From Rhizobium sp. NZLR1 (GTDB lineage Bacteria; Pseudomonadota; Alphaproteobacteria; Rhizobiales; Rhizobiaceae): a DNA stretch of 64,000 bases. The DNA is taken from assembly GCF_017357385.1 (NCBI RefSeq), contig NZ_CP071632.1, forward strand, positions 253,501 through 317,500, given 5' to 3'. Shown piece after piece: positions 54,044-63,702 of this stretch. The position numbers and the translations under genes were made by a program. The stretch's first letter is position 1. Each line of letters opens with the position of its first letter. Below the pieces are notes generated by a model. The model worked only from the letters and a program-made list of their open reading frames with translations. It was not told the origin of the DNA and ran no database searches.

Positions 54044-54291
54044 GTCTACCTTATTCGCTGCCATCATGATGCCCTGGCCGGTGCCGCATAGGATGATGCC
54101 AAACCGGCAATCACCAGAGGCGACGAGCCGCGCCGCCGCTCGCCGTGTTTGGGATAGTGGGTGCTTTCCGGCGTCGTCGGTCCGATGTCGACCACCACCC
54201 AGCCATGTGCCGCGATATGGGCGGCAATGGCCTGTCGGAGCTGAATGGCCGTGTGGTCGCTAGAGAGGACAATACGATTGTTGGCTGTCAT
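54044..54291 (-). pseudogene. 5' fragment of ribose-5-phosphate isomerase B gene, frameshifted
   Basis: The N-terminus RIVLSSDHTAIQLRQAIA and VVVDIGPTTPESTHYPKHG are RpiB/LacA sequence. A one-base loss after GGCGA shifts the frame; in the next frame ARLVASGDCRFGIILCGTG and GIMMAANKV continue the family. Similarity ends there (54047), where SDR sequence begins. Both the shift and the missing last third make it non-functional. Confidence 0.85.
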
Positions 54292-54356
54292 GGAGAAGTC
54301 GTCCCGTTTCCCCGAAGCAATTTAGCGGGCTGGGCGAGTTGGATCAACTCAGCCCT

Positions 54357-55919
54357 TCATTCCCACTCGATCGTGCCAGGCGGCTTCGATGTCACATCAT
54401 AAACCACGCGGTTGATGCCGCGCACCTCGTTGATGATGCGGGTCGCGGCGCGGCCGAGGAATTCCATGTCGTAGTGGTAGAAGTCCGCCGTCATGCCGTC
54501 GACCGAGGTGACGGCGCGCAACGCGCAGACGAATTCGTAGGTACGTCCGTCGCCCATGACGCCGACGGTCTGGACCGGAAGCAGCACGGCGAAGGCCTGC
54601 CAGATGGCGTCGTAGAGGCCGGCCTTGCGGATTTCGTCGAGATAGATCGCATCGGCCTCGCGCAGGATCTCCAGCTTTTCGCGGCTGATGCCGCCTGGGC
54701 AGCGGATCGCAAGGCCGGGGCCGGGGAAGGGGTGGCGGCCGATGAAGCTGTCGGGCAGGCCGAGTTCGCGACCGAGCGCCCGCACCTCGTCCTTGAACAG
54801 TTCGCGCAGCGGCTCGACGAGCTGCATCTTCATGCGATCCGGCAGGCCGCCGACATTGTGGTGCGACTTGATGGTCACCGACGGGCCGCCGGTGAAGGAA
54901 ACGCTTTCGATCACGTCGGGATAGAGCGTGCCCTGGCCGAGGAAATCGGCGCCGCCGAGTTTCTTTGCCTCTTCCTCGAAGGTCTCGATGAACAGCCGGC
55001 CGATGATCTTGCGCTTGGTTTCCGGGTCGCTGACGCCTTCGAGCTCGCCGATGAAACGGTCGGAAGCGTCGACATGCAGCAGATGCAAATTGTAGTGCTC
55101 GCGGAACATGGCGACGACGCCGGCCGCCTCGTCCTTGCGCATCAGGCCGTGGTCGACGAGGATGCAGGTCAGCTGGTCGCCGACCGCCTCGTGGATCAAC
55201 AGCGCCGCGACTGAGCTGTCGACGCCGCCCGAAAGGGCGCAGATGACGCGCTTGCCGCCCACCTGCTTGCGGATCTCATCGACTGCCTTCTGGCGATAGG
55301 CCGACATCGACCAGTCGCCCTTGAGGCCGGCGATGTTGTGGATGAAATTACCAATCAGCTTGGCGCCGTCGGGCGTATGCACGACCTCGGGATGGAACTG
55401 CACGCCGTAATATTTGCGCTTCTCGTCAGCGATGAAGGCGTAGGGCGCGTTGGAGGAGGTGGCGACCACCTCGAAACCCTCAGGCAGCGCGGTGACGCGG
55501 TCGCCATGGCTCATCCACACCTGGTGGCGCGAACCGGAGGACCAGAGGCCCTCGAACAGCTGGCAGTCCTTGTTTACCTCCAGGAAGGCGCGGCCGAATT
55601 CGCGGTGATGGCCGCTCTCGACCTTGCCGCCGAGCTGCATGCACATCGTCTGCTGGCCATAGCAGATGCCAAAGACCGGCAGGCCGCTGTCGAAGATGAT
55701 CTGAGGCGCTCGCGGCGATCCCTCGTCCACCGTCGAAGCCGGGCTGCCGGAGAGGAACACGGCCTTCGGCTGCAGGCGCTTGAAGCCCTCTTCGGCCGAT
55801 TGAAAGGGAACGATCTCGCAATAGACGCCGGCCTCGCGCACGCGTCGTGCGATGAGCTGGGTCACCTGGCTGCCGAAATCGACGATGAGAACGGAGTCGG
55901 GATGTGCTGTCTGGGTCAT
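54357..55919 (-). CDS. guaA: GMP synthase (glutamine-hydrolysing)
   Basis: A 520-residue enzyme making GMP from XMP. The N-terminal GATase has [11 protein letters not shown] and the His/Glu in [10 protein letters not shown]. The ATP-pyrophosphatase domain has the P-loop [12 protein letters not shown]. The C-terminal dimerisation domain ends with [10 protein letters not shown]. Complete and normal length. Confidence 0.98.
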   Translation of the reverse strand: MTQTAHPDSVLIVDFGSQVTQLIARRVREAGVYCEIVPFQSAEEGFKRLQPKAVFLSGSPASTVDEGSPRAPQIIFDSGLPVFGICYGQQTMCMQLGGKVESGHHREFGRAFLEVNKDCQLFEGLWSSGSRHQVWMSHGDRVTALPEGFEVVATSSNAPYAFIADEKRKYYGVQFHPEVVHTPDGAKLIGNFIHNIAGLKGDWSMSAYRQKAVDEIRKQVGGKRVICALSGGVDSSVAALLIHEAVGDQLTCILVDHGLMRKDEAAGVVAMFREHYNLHLLHVDASDRFIGELEGVSDPETKRKIIGRLFIETFEEEAKKLGGADFLGQGTLYPDVIESVSFTGGPSVTIKSHHNVGGLPDRMKMQLVEPLRELFKDEVRALGRELGLPDSFIGRHPFPGPGLAIRCPGGISREKLEILREADAIYLDEIRKAGLYDAIWQAFAVLLPVQTVGVMGDGRTYEFVCALRAVTSVDGMTADFYHYDMEFLGRAATRIINEVRGINRVVYDVTSKPPGTIEWE

Positions 55920-56000
55920 GGCGAGGCTTTAATGAAAAGCGCTTCGCCTTGCAATCCGGGAAATCGGCGGCATTGGTTTTTATTGTTCCGATTGTCCCTC

Positions 56001-56020
56001 GCGCGTCTGAAAAGACGCGC
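56001..56020. repeat. hairpin related to the type 2 RIME-like repeat
   Basis: GCGCGTCT-GAAA-AGACGCGC forms a perfect 8-bp stem. The same core occurs in the elements at 38506 and 63549. It lies between guaA and mtnN; no T run follows on the minus strand, so its use as a terminator is uncertain. Confidence 0.5.
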
Positions 56021-56032
56021 GGCTTTTAGGGC

Positions 56033-56671
56033 TCAGAACCAGAAAACTCCGTCCTCCAGCGCCGTGAACAGGCTGTCGACGCCGTAGGAGAGCTTGCGGT
56101 CGACGATGTGCAGATATTCGGTCCAGCCCGAGATGTGCTGCAGTTCGACCGCGCCGTCGGAAATGCCGCGCAGGCCGATCAGCGGCAGCTTGTAGCCCTG
56201 GCAGGCGCGCAGCACCGCAAAGGTTTCCATGTCTACCATGTCGGCGTCGATATCGGTATAGGCCGCGCCTGAGATCACGTTGCCGCCGGTGGAAAGGCTT
56301 GCTTCCGGAATGCCCGGGATGCGCAGCGGCAGTTCGAGCACCGCCGGCAGGTCGAGAAAGGGTGTCCTGCCCTTTTCGAAGCCGAGCGGCGAGGCGTCCA
56401 TGTCGCGATAAGAAACCGAGGTTACCTGATAAATTTCCGTCTGCTCCAGTTTCGCGGAGCCGGCCGAGCCGAGGGAAACGACGAGATCGGGCAGGTCGTC
56501 GGCCGCATCCAGCCGCGCCAGCGTCTTGGTCAGCGCGACCGCCGCCTCGACAGGGCCGACGCCGGTCATCAGAGGTTCGATGCGCGAACGCAGGAAGGGG
56601 CCGTATTCGGCCTCTGCCGCCATGACGAAAAGCATGGACTTTCCCGCGACCGACTTCAGCTCGAACTTCAT
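56033..56671 (-). CDS. mtnN: 5'-methylthioadenosine/S-adenosylhomocysteine nucleosidase
   Basis: A 212-residue PNP/UDP-phosphorylase-fold nucleosidase. The catalytic acid Glu is in AAEAEYGPF, GVGPVEAAVAL and VSLGSAGSA form the base/ribose pocket, and ADMVDMETFAV holds the ribose-binding Met-Glu. Recycles SAM by-products. Its start overlaps the preceding thioesterase gene as ATGA. Confidence 0.9.
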   Translation of the reverse strand: MKFELKSVAGKSMLFVMAAEAEYGPFLRSRIEPLMTGVGPVEAAVALTKTLARLDAADDLPDLVVSLGSAGSAKLEQTEIYQVTSVSYRDMDASPLGFEKGRTPFLDLPAVLELPLRIPGIPEASLSTGGNVISGAAYTDIDADMVDMETFAVLRACQGYKLPLIGLRGISDGAVELQHISGWTEYLHIVDRKLSYGVDSLFTALEDGVFWF

Positions 56672-57117
56672 CCCGTAATTCCTTCTCTACCGCGGATCAC
56701 CATCATCGTTCCGGTCATCGAGGCGATGAGCTTTGCCGGCCCGTCGCTGATCGCATAGCCTCGCCCGTCGGCGACGATGATGGTGGAGCCGGGTTTGGTG
56801 ATTTCCCCGCGAAACAGGAAACGATCGCCACGCCCCGGCGACATGAGATTGACCTTGAACTCGATCGTCAGAATCGAAGCTTCGGGGTCGATGACGCTAT
56901 AGGCGGCAAAGCCGCAAGCCGAATCGAGCGCTGCGGAAATGATGCCTGCGTGCAGGATGCCGTGCTGCTGTGTCAGTTTGACGTCGAAGGGAAGCTCGAT
57001 TTCGACGACGCCATGCTCGACGCGCGTCAGCTCTGCGCCGATCGTCTCCATCGCCGCCTGCCGCGCAAAATTGCGGCGGATTCGCGCGCGGAAATCGCCC
57101 CTGTCAGTCTCACTCAT
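56668..57117 (-). CDS. PaaI-family hotdog thioesterase
   Basis: A 149-residue hotdog-fold acyl-CoA thioesterase: LTQQHGILHAGIISAALDSACG contains the HGG-like catalytic loop, followed by ILTIEFKVNLMSPGRGD. The start at MSETDR is chosen; the upstream frame has no site. Translationally coupled to mtnN, an uncommon neighbour. Acyl substrate unknown. Confidence 0.87.
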   Translation of the reverse strand: MSETDRGDFRARIRRNFARQAAMETIGAELTRVEHGVVEIELPFDVKLTQQHGILHAGIISAALDSACGFAAYSVIDPEASILTIEFKVNLMSPGRGDRFLFRGEITKPGSTIIVADGRGYAISDGPAKLIASMTGTMMVIRGREGITG

Positions 57118-57336
57118 GGCTGCCCCTCTTGCAGCGGCGAAAGTGGCATGGTGGGCCGGATTCGACAAGCTGCACATTGCTGAAATCGGTCTCAGCGGCG
57201 ATGGAAAGCTGCGGCCGTGTCGCCGGGGCCACCGTTCGCCTTTCCGTCACCCTGCAAGCCGGTGCGAAGACGATTGCAGCTTCGCGCCCAGCGCGTATTC
57301 TCCGCGTCGGATCTCGAAAGGATGGAGCGCCGGCGC

Positions 57337-58413
57337 ATGACGACGATATCGCAATCGGTCCGGAATTTCGAGACTTGGCTGGCCGGCGAACTCGGGGCCG
57401 ATCTCGTCGCGGACGATCTCCGGGAGAAGCACGAGAAGATGCGAAGCGGCGGCTTCGTCTTCCTGCGCGCCACCTATTGGCGCTGGTGCGAGACTATCCT
57501 CGATATCTGCCCGGAACTCGCCCGCGCGCCCGAGGTGCTGGCGATCGGCGATACCCATCTGGAAAATTTCGGCACCTGGCGCGATGGCGAGGGCCGGCTC
57601 GTCTGGGGCGTCAATGATTTCGACGATGCGGCGGTGATGCCCTATACGCTGGATCTCGTTCGCCTTGCGGCCAGCGCTGTGCTGGCGCGCGGCGACGATG
57701 GTCCCTCGGTTCGGATGATCGGCGAATTGATCCTGAGCGGCTATTGCAGGGGCCTTGAAAATCCGCTGCCCGTCATCCTCGAGCGCGATCACAAATGGCT
57801 GCGCAAGGCGCTGATGCTGCCGAATTCCGAACGTCGGGAATTCTGGGAGAAATATGAAATGCTGCTTCCCGGCAGCGAGCCTCCGCCCTCCGCCTATGTC
57901 AAGGCGCTCGCAGATGCACTGCCGCTCGGCTCAGGCAGCTTCGTGGCGAAGCCACGCAGCGGCGGCACCGGCAGCCTCGGCCGGCCGCGTTTCGTCGCCT
58001 ATGCCGAATGGCAGGGCGGACCGGTGCTGCGAGAGGCCAAGGCGCTGCTGCCGTCCGCCTGGTCGCTTCGCCACAGACCACAGGACGTGGCGATCCATGC
58101 GGGCGAGATCGCCGACGGGCGGATGCGGTGCGTCGATCCGCATTACCGGGTTTCCGGCCGCATCCTCGTACGCCGGATCTCGCCGAACAGCTGCAAGATC
58201 GAAATCGACCGGCACCCCGAAATCCTGCTTTCGCCGACGATGCTCGAGCTGATGGGCTTCGAGATCGCCAATTGCCATTCCAACGATGCGGCAGCGGTCG
58301 CCGTGATCCTTCGGGATATCAAGACACGCGGAAACGAATGGCTGCATGAGGCGGCAAGGGCCGCGGCCTCGAGCATCAGCGCCGAGCAGAAGGCCTATGT
58401 GCGCGACGGTTGA
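57337..58413 (+). CDS. DUF2252 family protein
   Basis: A 358-residue protein with the kinase-like DUF2252 fold: GDTHLENFGTWRDGEGRLVWGVNDFDDA-like HxxN and DFD motifs (near residues 93-115) look like the catalytic and metal loops of aminoglycoside-phosphotransferase-like kinases. No substrate known. The start at MTTISQ follows GGAG; 57322 (MERRRM) is an alternative. Confidence 0.82.
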   Translation: MTTISQSVRNFETWLAGELGADLVADDLREKHEKMRSGGFVFLRATYWRWCETILDICPELARAPEVLAIGDTHLENFGTWRDGEGRLVWGVNDFDDAAVMPYTLDLVRLAASAVLARGDDGPSVRMIGELILSGYCRGLENPLPVILERDHKWLRKALMLPNSERREFWEKYEMLLPGSEPPPSAYVKALADALPLGSGSFVAKPRSGGTGSLGRPRFVAYAEWQGGPVLREAKALLPSAWSLRHRPQDVAIHAGEIADGRMRCVDPHYRVSGRILVRRISPNSCKIEIDRHPEILLSPTMLELMGFEIANCHSNDAAAVAVILRDIKTRGNEWLHEAARAAASSISAEQKAYVRDG

Positions 58414-58472
58414 TGCATGTCGCCCTGATGTGTGAGCGGTTTTCGCGCGAGATCACGCTCTACGTCGCTGGT
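58413..58472. other. degenerate palindromic sequence between convergent genes
   Basis: Starts GATGCATGTCGCC, then GTGTGAGCGGTT, resembling the left half of the type 1 RIME-like elements but much decayed. It separates the ends of the DUF2252 and DUF1513 genes. Confidence 0.35.
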
Positions 58473-59552
58473 TCAGATCCGAACGATGTGCTGATCCCAG
58501 GCGACGTCGCTGCGGGTCGACAGGAAATCGCCATCATAGGAGGAGACGGCAAAGCCGCTCTTTGCCGGCGCGATGCCGGCCGCATCCGGAATGCTGGTTT
58601 CGGCGAGCACCTTGCCCGTCCTTGCGTCGAGGGTCACCGAGGCGCCGCCCTTCGGCGAGGTGATACCGACGAGGCCCTCACTGCGATTGACGGCAATCGC
58701 TCCGACGTAATTGGCGAGCCTGCGCGTCGTCTGCTCCGGCAGGTCGATGAAGGTAAGGTCCTCGCCCTTGGTGAAATGGCCGACGAGCGGCGGCAAATCC
58801 TTGCGGTGACCCTCGTACTGGCAGGCAAACCAGATGCGGCCCCTGTCATCGAGATCGATGTGGCGGGTGGAGAGTTCTGCCCATTCCGCCGGCAGCACAT
58901 GTTTTTCGACCAGAGCACCGGTCGCGGCATCGATCAGCACCAGCGACGGCTGCATCTCCCCGAGATTGAGCTTGGTGCGGCCGAAATCCGGATGCGTCTC
59001 GATGCCGCCATTGGCGACGATCAGAAGACGTCCGTCGTCGGAGACCGTCATGTCGTGCGGGCCGATGCCGTAGGTCTCGAATTCGCCGATGCGGGTGAAG
59101 CGGTCGGTGGCGTCGTAGAGGCCGATCATGCCGCGATTGCCGTCGAAGTCGTTCTCGCTGGCGTAGAGCAAACGACCATCGGCGGAGAAGGCGCCGTGGC
59201 CGTAGAAATGCCGGTCTTCCCGCGAGCTGATGACAATCGGTTCGGCCTTATTTCGCGGATCGAAAATCATCGCATAGGTGCCCGGCCGGCGGGCGAAGGC
59301 GACGGTCCTGCCGGTGGCGGCACTGAAGGCCATGCCGTGAGCCCGGGCGGGAAGCTTGACCTGATCGATGACCTCGCCGCGCTCTGTCACAGTCGCGACG
59401 GCAAAGGAGCCGTCGGCCGCACGAATGCCCGAGGCATAGACCGCGTCCGCCCGCTCCAGGGCCATCAGCGATTTCGGTGCCAGGGTGGCGAGGAAGCCGA
59501 GCCCGGCCGCCTTGACGAAGTCGCGTCGGTTCATCGCAGCACTTCGCATCAT
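58473..59552 (-). CDS. DUF1513 beta-propeller-like periplasmic protein
   Basis: A 359-residue protein with a Tat signal (NRRDFVKAAGLGFLATLAP). Repeats with SADGRLLYASEND, SDDGRLLIVANGG and DDRGRIWFACQ suggest a propeller; family-specific GIGPHDMT is present. DUF1513 genes regularly close imelysin/di-haem operons. Role in iron handling is inferred from that. ATG ATG starts at 59552/59549 follow GGGGACTGA; 59534 is the shortest option. Confidence 0.87.
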   Translation of the reverse strand: MMRSAAMNRRDFVKAAGLGFLATLAPKSLMALERADAVYASGIRAADGSFAVATVTERGEVIDQVKLPARAHGMAFSAATGRTVAFARRPGTYAMIFDPRNKAEPIVISSREDRHFYGHGAFSADGRLLYASENDFDGNRGMIGLYDATDRFTRIGEFETYGIGPHDMTVSDDGRLLIVANGGIETHPDFGRTKLNLGEMQPSLVLIDAATGALVEKHVLPAEWAELSTRHIDLDDRGRIWFACQYEGHRKDLPPLVGHFTKGEDLTFIDLPEQTTRRLANYVGAIAVNRSEGLVGITSPKGGASVTLDARTGKVLAETSIPDAAGIAPAKSGFAVSSYDGDFLSTRSDVAWDQHIVRI

Positions 59553-59556
59553 TGGT

Positions 59557-60663
59557 TCAGTCCCCGTCCGAAAAGGAAAAGCCGGCCGAAAGGCCGATGG
59601 CGGCGCCATATTCGTCGCTGATCCGGGTGATCAGATCGCGGCTCTCGGCCAGCAGCGTATCGAGCTTGGCCTTCTCCGCATCGCTTAAGGCGGCATCGAT
59701 GTCGGGATTGAGTTTCGGCACGCTGTCGAGCAGCGATTTGAAATCCTCGTCGATTGAGGCGGCGATCGGCTGTTTGTCCGGCGGCAGAAGTTCGGCCATG
59801 CCGGCCTTCTGCCAGAGCGTGCGCAGTCCCTCCAGATTGGCGGCCATCGATTTCCAGGTGTTTTTCGAGCGCCAGTAGATCGCCATGCGCGGGCGCGGTG
59901 CGGTGTCCTTGCCCTTGTAGAACTGTTCGAGCCGCTGGTCGCGGACATTCTCCGCGCCGTGGACGAGAATGCCGAGCAGCGCGGTCACCGCTTCCTTGTT
60001 GTCCATGAAATCGTTGCTCTGCGGGCCTGGATGTTTCCAGCTCGCCTGCACGCCGTCGGGCTTTTCCCAGGCGGCGACGACTTCGCCGGCCTCACGCTGG
60101 ATGTTTCCGGCAACCGCCTGGCCGTAAAGGCAGCGGAAGCCGCCCTTCTGCTTGACGAGATCGTCGGCGCCATTGCCGTAAAGCACGTATTCCAGCGCCG
60201 TCAGGCCCTGCAGCGCAACGCTCTTGCCGGCGATCGCATCGACCGCCGCATCCTTCGGATCGGCCTTGGCGATCAGCGCCTGCACCTGCTTCAGGCCGAC
60301 GCCCTTGCGGTCGGGGTAAAACAGGATGTGCTCGAAGAGATTGTCCTGGATGACAGGCCCGGTCTGGACGATCTCGATGATCGACCAGTAGCGGATGGTG
60401 TCGTCAAATGTGGATTTGGCCTTGTCGAGCGTCTGCTGCGTGCCGTCGTCGCAGAGATCCTTCATCGCCGTCGTCAGCCGGGCGGCCGATTGCTGCATGT
60501 TGCGATAACCGGGGCGGATGACTTCGTCGACGGCGCGCTGCATGACCGCCGGAACGGCATCCTCGTTCAGCCCTGCCGGAGGGGTGGCGGCGGTCTGGGC
60601 GACCGCCGATGTGGCCAGGCCGATCAGAGTGAGGCAGAGCAGGGGGTGCCAAAGGCGCATCAA
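59557..60663 (-). CDS. imelysin-family protein (second paralogue, divergent motif)
   Basis: A 368-residue periplasmic protein with signal peptide (LLCLTLIGLATSAVA). Two helical halves as in imelysins. At the conserved GxHxxE metal motif it reads GLTALE (153-158), so the His is Thr; iron binding may differ from the first paralogue. Overlaps the preceding di-haem gene by four bases (ATGA). Third gene of the operon. Confidence 0.88.
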   Translation of the reverse strand: MMRLWHPLLCLTLIGLATSAVAQTAATPPAGLNEDAVPAVMQRAVDEVIRPGYRNMQQSAARLTTAMKDLCDDGTQQTLDKAKSTFDDTIRYWSIIEIVQTGPVIQDNLFEHILFYPDRKGVGLKQVQALIAKADPKDAAVDAIAGKSVALQGLTALEYVLYGNGADDLVKQKGGFRCLYGQAVAGNIQREAGEVVAAWEKPDGVQASWKHPGPQSNDFMDNKEAVTALLGILVHGAENVRDQRLEQFYKGKDTAPRPRMAIYWRSKNTWKSMAANLEGLRTLWQKAGMAELLPPDKQPIAASIDEDFKSLLDSVPKLNPDIDAALSDAEKAKLDTLLAESRDLITRISDEYGAAIGLSAGFSFSDGD

Positions 60664-62198
60664 AGTGACTCCAGGAATGTAATCAGGGCCGCCCTGTCGT
60701 CTTTTGACCGGGAGGAGAAAGCGTTGCGGGCCTTTTCAGCTTCGCCGCCATGCCAGAGGATCGCCTCGGTGAGATCCCTTGCACGGCCGTCATGCAGGAA
60801 AAAGCTGTGTCCGCTGACCGTCCGGGTCAGTCCTATACCCCATAGCGGTGGTGTGCGCCATTCACGTCCGCTTGCAAGACCGACCTGCTGCCCGTCGGCA
60901 AGCCCGTCGCCCATATCGTGCAGAAGAAAGTCGGAATAGGGCCAGATCAGCTGGAAGGATTGCGCCTTGTCGGGCGAATCCCTGCGGGTGACGAATTTCG
61001 GCACATGGCAGGAAATGCAGCCGCTGTCGTAGAAGATCCGCTTGCCCTTCAGCGTCTCGGGAAAGCTCGCCTTGCGGCGGGCCGGAACGGCAAGGTTTTC
61101 GGAATAGAAGGTCACTAGGTCGAGAATGGGATCCGGTGCCTCTTGCGCCCCCAGCCGTTTCTGTACGCCGGTCGGCATATCAAGGCATTTCTCTTCCGCC
61201 TTGGTGCAATCGCCCTGCGCATTCGGCTGATCGGATGTCGAGATGCCGATATCGCTGGCAAAGGCATCGGCACTCTGGTCGCGCACCGTGGCGTTCTGCG
61301 CCTTCCAGCCGAACCGGCCGAGTGTAACCTCGCCGCTGCGGTGGTCGCGCACCATCGCCGCCTTGCCGGAGATGCCGTCGCCATCGGCATCGTCTGGGTC
61401 GGCATGGGCAAGGATATCGGCCTCGGGAATCGCCTCGATCAGCCCAAGGCCGATCATGGCCGAGGCGACACGCGGCGAAATTGTCGTCGCCTGATCGAGC
61501 GATCCATAGGCAAGGTTCGTCACCGCATAATGCGGCCGGCGCAGCGATACGGTCTCGCCATCGCCGAGCGTCACCTTCTCTTCATCATAGTTGATTGCCA
61601 TCCGGCCTTCGGCAGCAAGGCCGGGAACGGCAAAGTCCTGCAGCTGATGGCCATAAACCGGATCGGGGAAGTTGACGACGTCAGCTCCCGCGATCGCCTT
61701 TTCCTCGTCCGGCGTTGCGGCTGCTCGCGAAAGCCGCAGCAGCATCGAGACAGCACTTGGGCCACCCTCCGGCGGTTTGCCGCGGCCGTCATTGACATGG
61801 CAACTGATGCAGGAGCGGGCGTTGAAAAGCGGCCCAAGGCCATCGGAGGCCTGCGTCGAGGAGGGAGCGGAAACCCAGAGCTTGCGGAAGAGCGAATTGC
61901 CGAGCCTGAAATTCTGCTCTTCCTCGAAGGGGATGTTGGCCGAAATATGCGAGAAGCTGTCTTCGGTGACCGGGTCGATCGAAGTCGTAGCACCCGCCTG
62001 CATCGCTTCGTATTGCTCGGCCTTCGAAAAATCCTTGGTCGGCCGCGTCACGTCGGCGACGCGCTTGAGATCGGCTTCGGAAAGGTCGATGCGTTTCGCC
62101 GGCAGATCGAAACCGGCGGCAAGTGCTGCGGAAAAACCGGCAAGCGTGGCGCAGAGCACTGCGCTGGCGATCAATCGGCGGGCCGGGGCATGCGACAT
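60660..62198 (-). CDS. di-haem oxidoreductase (putative peroxidase, DHOR family)
   Basis: A 512-residue periplasmic c-type cytochrome with signal peptide and two CxxCH haem sites: CISCH at 130-134 and 394-398. A calcium-like acidic loop, DPDDADGDGISGKA, lies near 267-280. The family is related to MauG/CcpA peroxidases and accompanies imelysins in bacterial iron operons, perhaps changing iron redox state. Lies between two imelysin genes, ATGA overlap with the downstream one. Confidence 0.9.
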   Translation of the reverse strand: MSHAPARRLIASAVLCATLAGFSAALAAGFDLPAKRIDLSEADLKRVADVTRPTKDFSKAEQYEAMQAGATTSIDPVTEDSFSHISANIPFEEEQNFRLGNSLFRKLWVSAPSSTQASDGLGPLFNARSCISCHVNDGRGKPPEGGPSAVSMLLRLSRAAATPDEEKAIAGADVVNFPDPVYGHQLQDFAVPGLAAEGRMAINYDEEKVTLGDGETVSLRRPHYAVTNLAYGSLDQATTISPRVASAMIGLGLIEAIPEADILAHADPDDADGDGISGKAAMVRDHRSGEVTLGRFGWKAQNATVRDQSADAFASDIGISTSDQPNAQGDCTKAEEKCLDMPTGVQKRLGAQEAPDPILDLVTFYSENLAVPARRKASFPETLKGKRIFYDSGCISCHVPKFVTRRDSPDKAQSFQLIWPYSDFLLHDMGDGLADGQQVGLASGREWRTPPLWGIGLTRTVSGHSFFLHDGRARDLTEAILWHGGEAEKARNAFSSRSKDDRAALITFLESL

Positions 62199-62244
62199 TT
62201 CAGGGTTCGGGCCGCTCCGTTATCGAAGCGGCCCGCCTTTTTGC

Positions 62245-63519
62245 TTATTTGAAGACGGCGTTAGGATTATCCAAGCTGTCGGAACCTTCAAGCTGAACCG
62301 TGCCGAGATCGAGTGCGGCAATAACGCGCTGCACCGATTTCGTCTGGTCGATCAGCCCGGCGATGGCGGCCTGGACGACGGCATTGCCTTCCTTGTTGCC
62401 CTCACCGATCATCTGGTCGTATTTCTCGACCGTCTCGCCGCGCTTTGCCATGGCATTCATCGCATCGAGCGTCTTGTTGAGCTTGTCTTCCATCTCGGCG
62501 TCGAGCGCCTTGTCCTTGGCGGCCACTAGATCGTGCAGCGATGGACCGCTGAGCTTGGTGCCGTCGACCCGGGTATAGTTGCCGGTATAGGCGGCGGCGA
62601 TGCCGATCGCGTCGTTCAGATGCGAGTTGTAGGTATTGTCCGAGAAGCAATCATGCTCTTCTTCCGGATCGTGCAGCAGCAGGCCGAGTTTCATGCGCTC
62701 GCCGGCCAGCTCGCCGTAGGAAAGCGAACCCATGCCCGTCAGGATCGCGACGAGACCGGCCTTCGGGTCGGCTTCGACATTCTTCGTCGCAGCGCCGTCC
62801 GCCTTCCAGTTGTCGGTCATTTCCTGCAGGTCGGACACCAGCAGGGTGGAGGCGGATTTCAGATATTCGGCGCGGCGGTCGCAATTGCCGTGCGTGCAGT
62901 TCTTCAGGTCGTAATCCGTTGCCGGGCGGTTGCCCGCGCCAGGTCCCGTGCCGTTCAGATCCTGGCCCCAGAGCAGGAATTCGATGGCGTGGTAGCCGGT
63001 CGCGACATTGGCATCGATGCCGCCGGCCCCGGCGAGCGTGCCGGAGAGGAATTCCGGCGTCAGCTTGGAAGCGTCGACATCCTTGCCGTCGATCTTGATC
63101 GTCTTGTTAGCAATGACATTTGCCACATAGAGCGAATTTTCGTCGCTCTCGCTGCCATAGGAGGGATCGACATAATCGATCAGGCCTTCATCGAGCGGCC
63201 ATGAGTTGACCTCGCCTTCCCAGTCGTCGACAATCGGATTGCCGAAGCGATAGACTTCCGTCTGCTGATAGGGAACGCGCGCCTTGATCCAGGCGTCCCG
63301 GGCTCCCTTCAGCGTCGCGTCGGTCGGCGCCTTCAGGAAAGCGTCGATTGCGGTATCGAGCGCCTTTGCCGTCGTCAGCGAGTCTTCGTATTTCGCATGT
63401 CCGACGTCGGCATAGTGTTTGACCACGGCGGCAGCATCGGTCTCGGCATGGGCGGGCAGGGCGAGCAGGGCGGCGGGGGCAATCGCCAGCACGGCTGCGC
63501 GGAATGTGTTGAGCTTCAT
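62245..63519 (-). CDS. irpA: imelysin-family iron-regulated protein (IrpA-like)
   Basis: A 424-residue periplasmic protein: signal peptide (AVLAIAPAALLALPAHA), imelysin helical repeats, and the intact GxHxxE motif as GYHAIEFLLWG (175-180). Related proteins bind iron and are induced by starvation. First gene of the operon irpA-like, di-haem protein, second imelysin, DUF1513. A degenerate Irr-type box lies about 185 bases upstream, beyond a RIME-like repeat. Confidence 0.9.
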   Translation of the reverse strand: MKLNTFRAAVLAIAPAALLALPAHAETDAAAVVKHYADVGHAKYEDSLTTAKALDTAIDAFLKAPTDATLKGARDAWIKARVPYQQTEVYRFGNPIVDDWEGEVNSWPLDEGLIDYVDPSYGSESDENSLYVANVIANKTIKIDGKDVDASKLTPEFLSGTLAGAGGIDANVATGYHAIEFLLWGQDLNGTGPGAGNRPATDYDLKNCTHGNCDRRAEYLKSASTLLVSDLQEMTDNWKADGAATKNVEADPKAGLVAILTGMGSLSYGELAGERMKLGLLLHDPEEEHDCFSDNTYNSHLNDAIGIAAAYTGNYTRVDGTKLSGPSLHDLVAAKDKALDAEMEDKLNKTLDAMNAMAKRGETVEKYDQMIGEGNKEGNAVVQAAIAGLIDQTKSVQRVIAALDLGTVQLEGSDSLDNPNAVFK

Positions 63520-63548
63520 GATCCTCTCCTGTGACGGATATTCCGTCT

Positions 63549-63654
63549 AGCGCATCGGCCCGAAAATCGGCATCGATTTTCGGAAAGCACGATGCGCCGA
63601 TTCAAACTGTTACAGCGTCCTTTGCGCGTCTGATAAGACGCGCGGCGCTATAAT
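63549..63654. repeat. RIME-like palindromic element (type 2)
   Basis: Palindromes GCGCATCGGCCCGAAAATCG...CGATGCGC and ACAGCGTCC...GCGCGTCTGATAAGACGCGC...GGCGCTATAA, the same plan as 38506-38599. It sits between the imelysin operon and its probable promoter, so it would lie in the leader RNA. Confidence 0.75.
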
Positions 63655-63702
63655 CGGGCTCCGTCTCTTCGCCCAAAAGCAAACTTGTGTCAAACACTCT
63701 AG

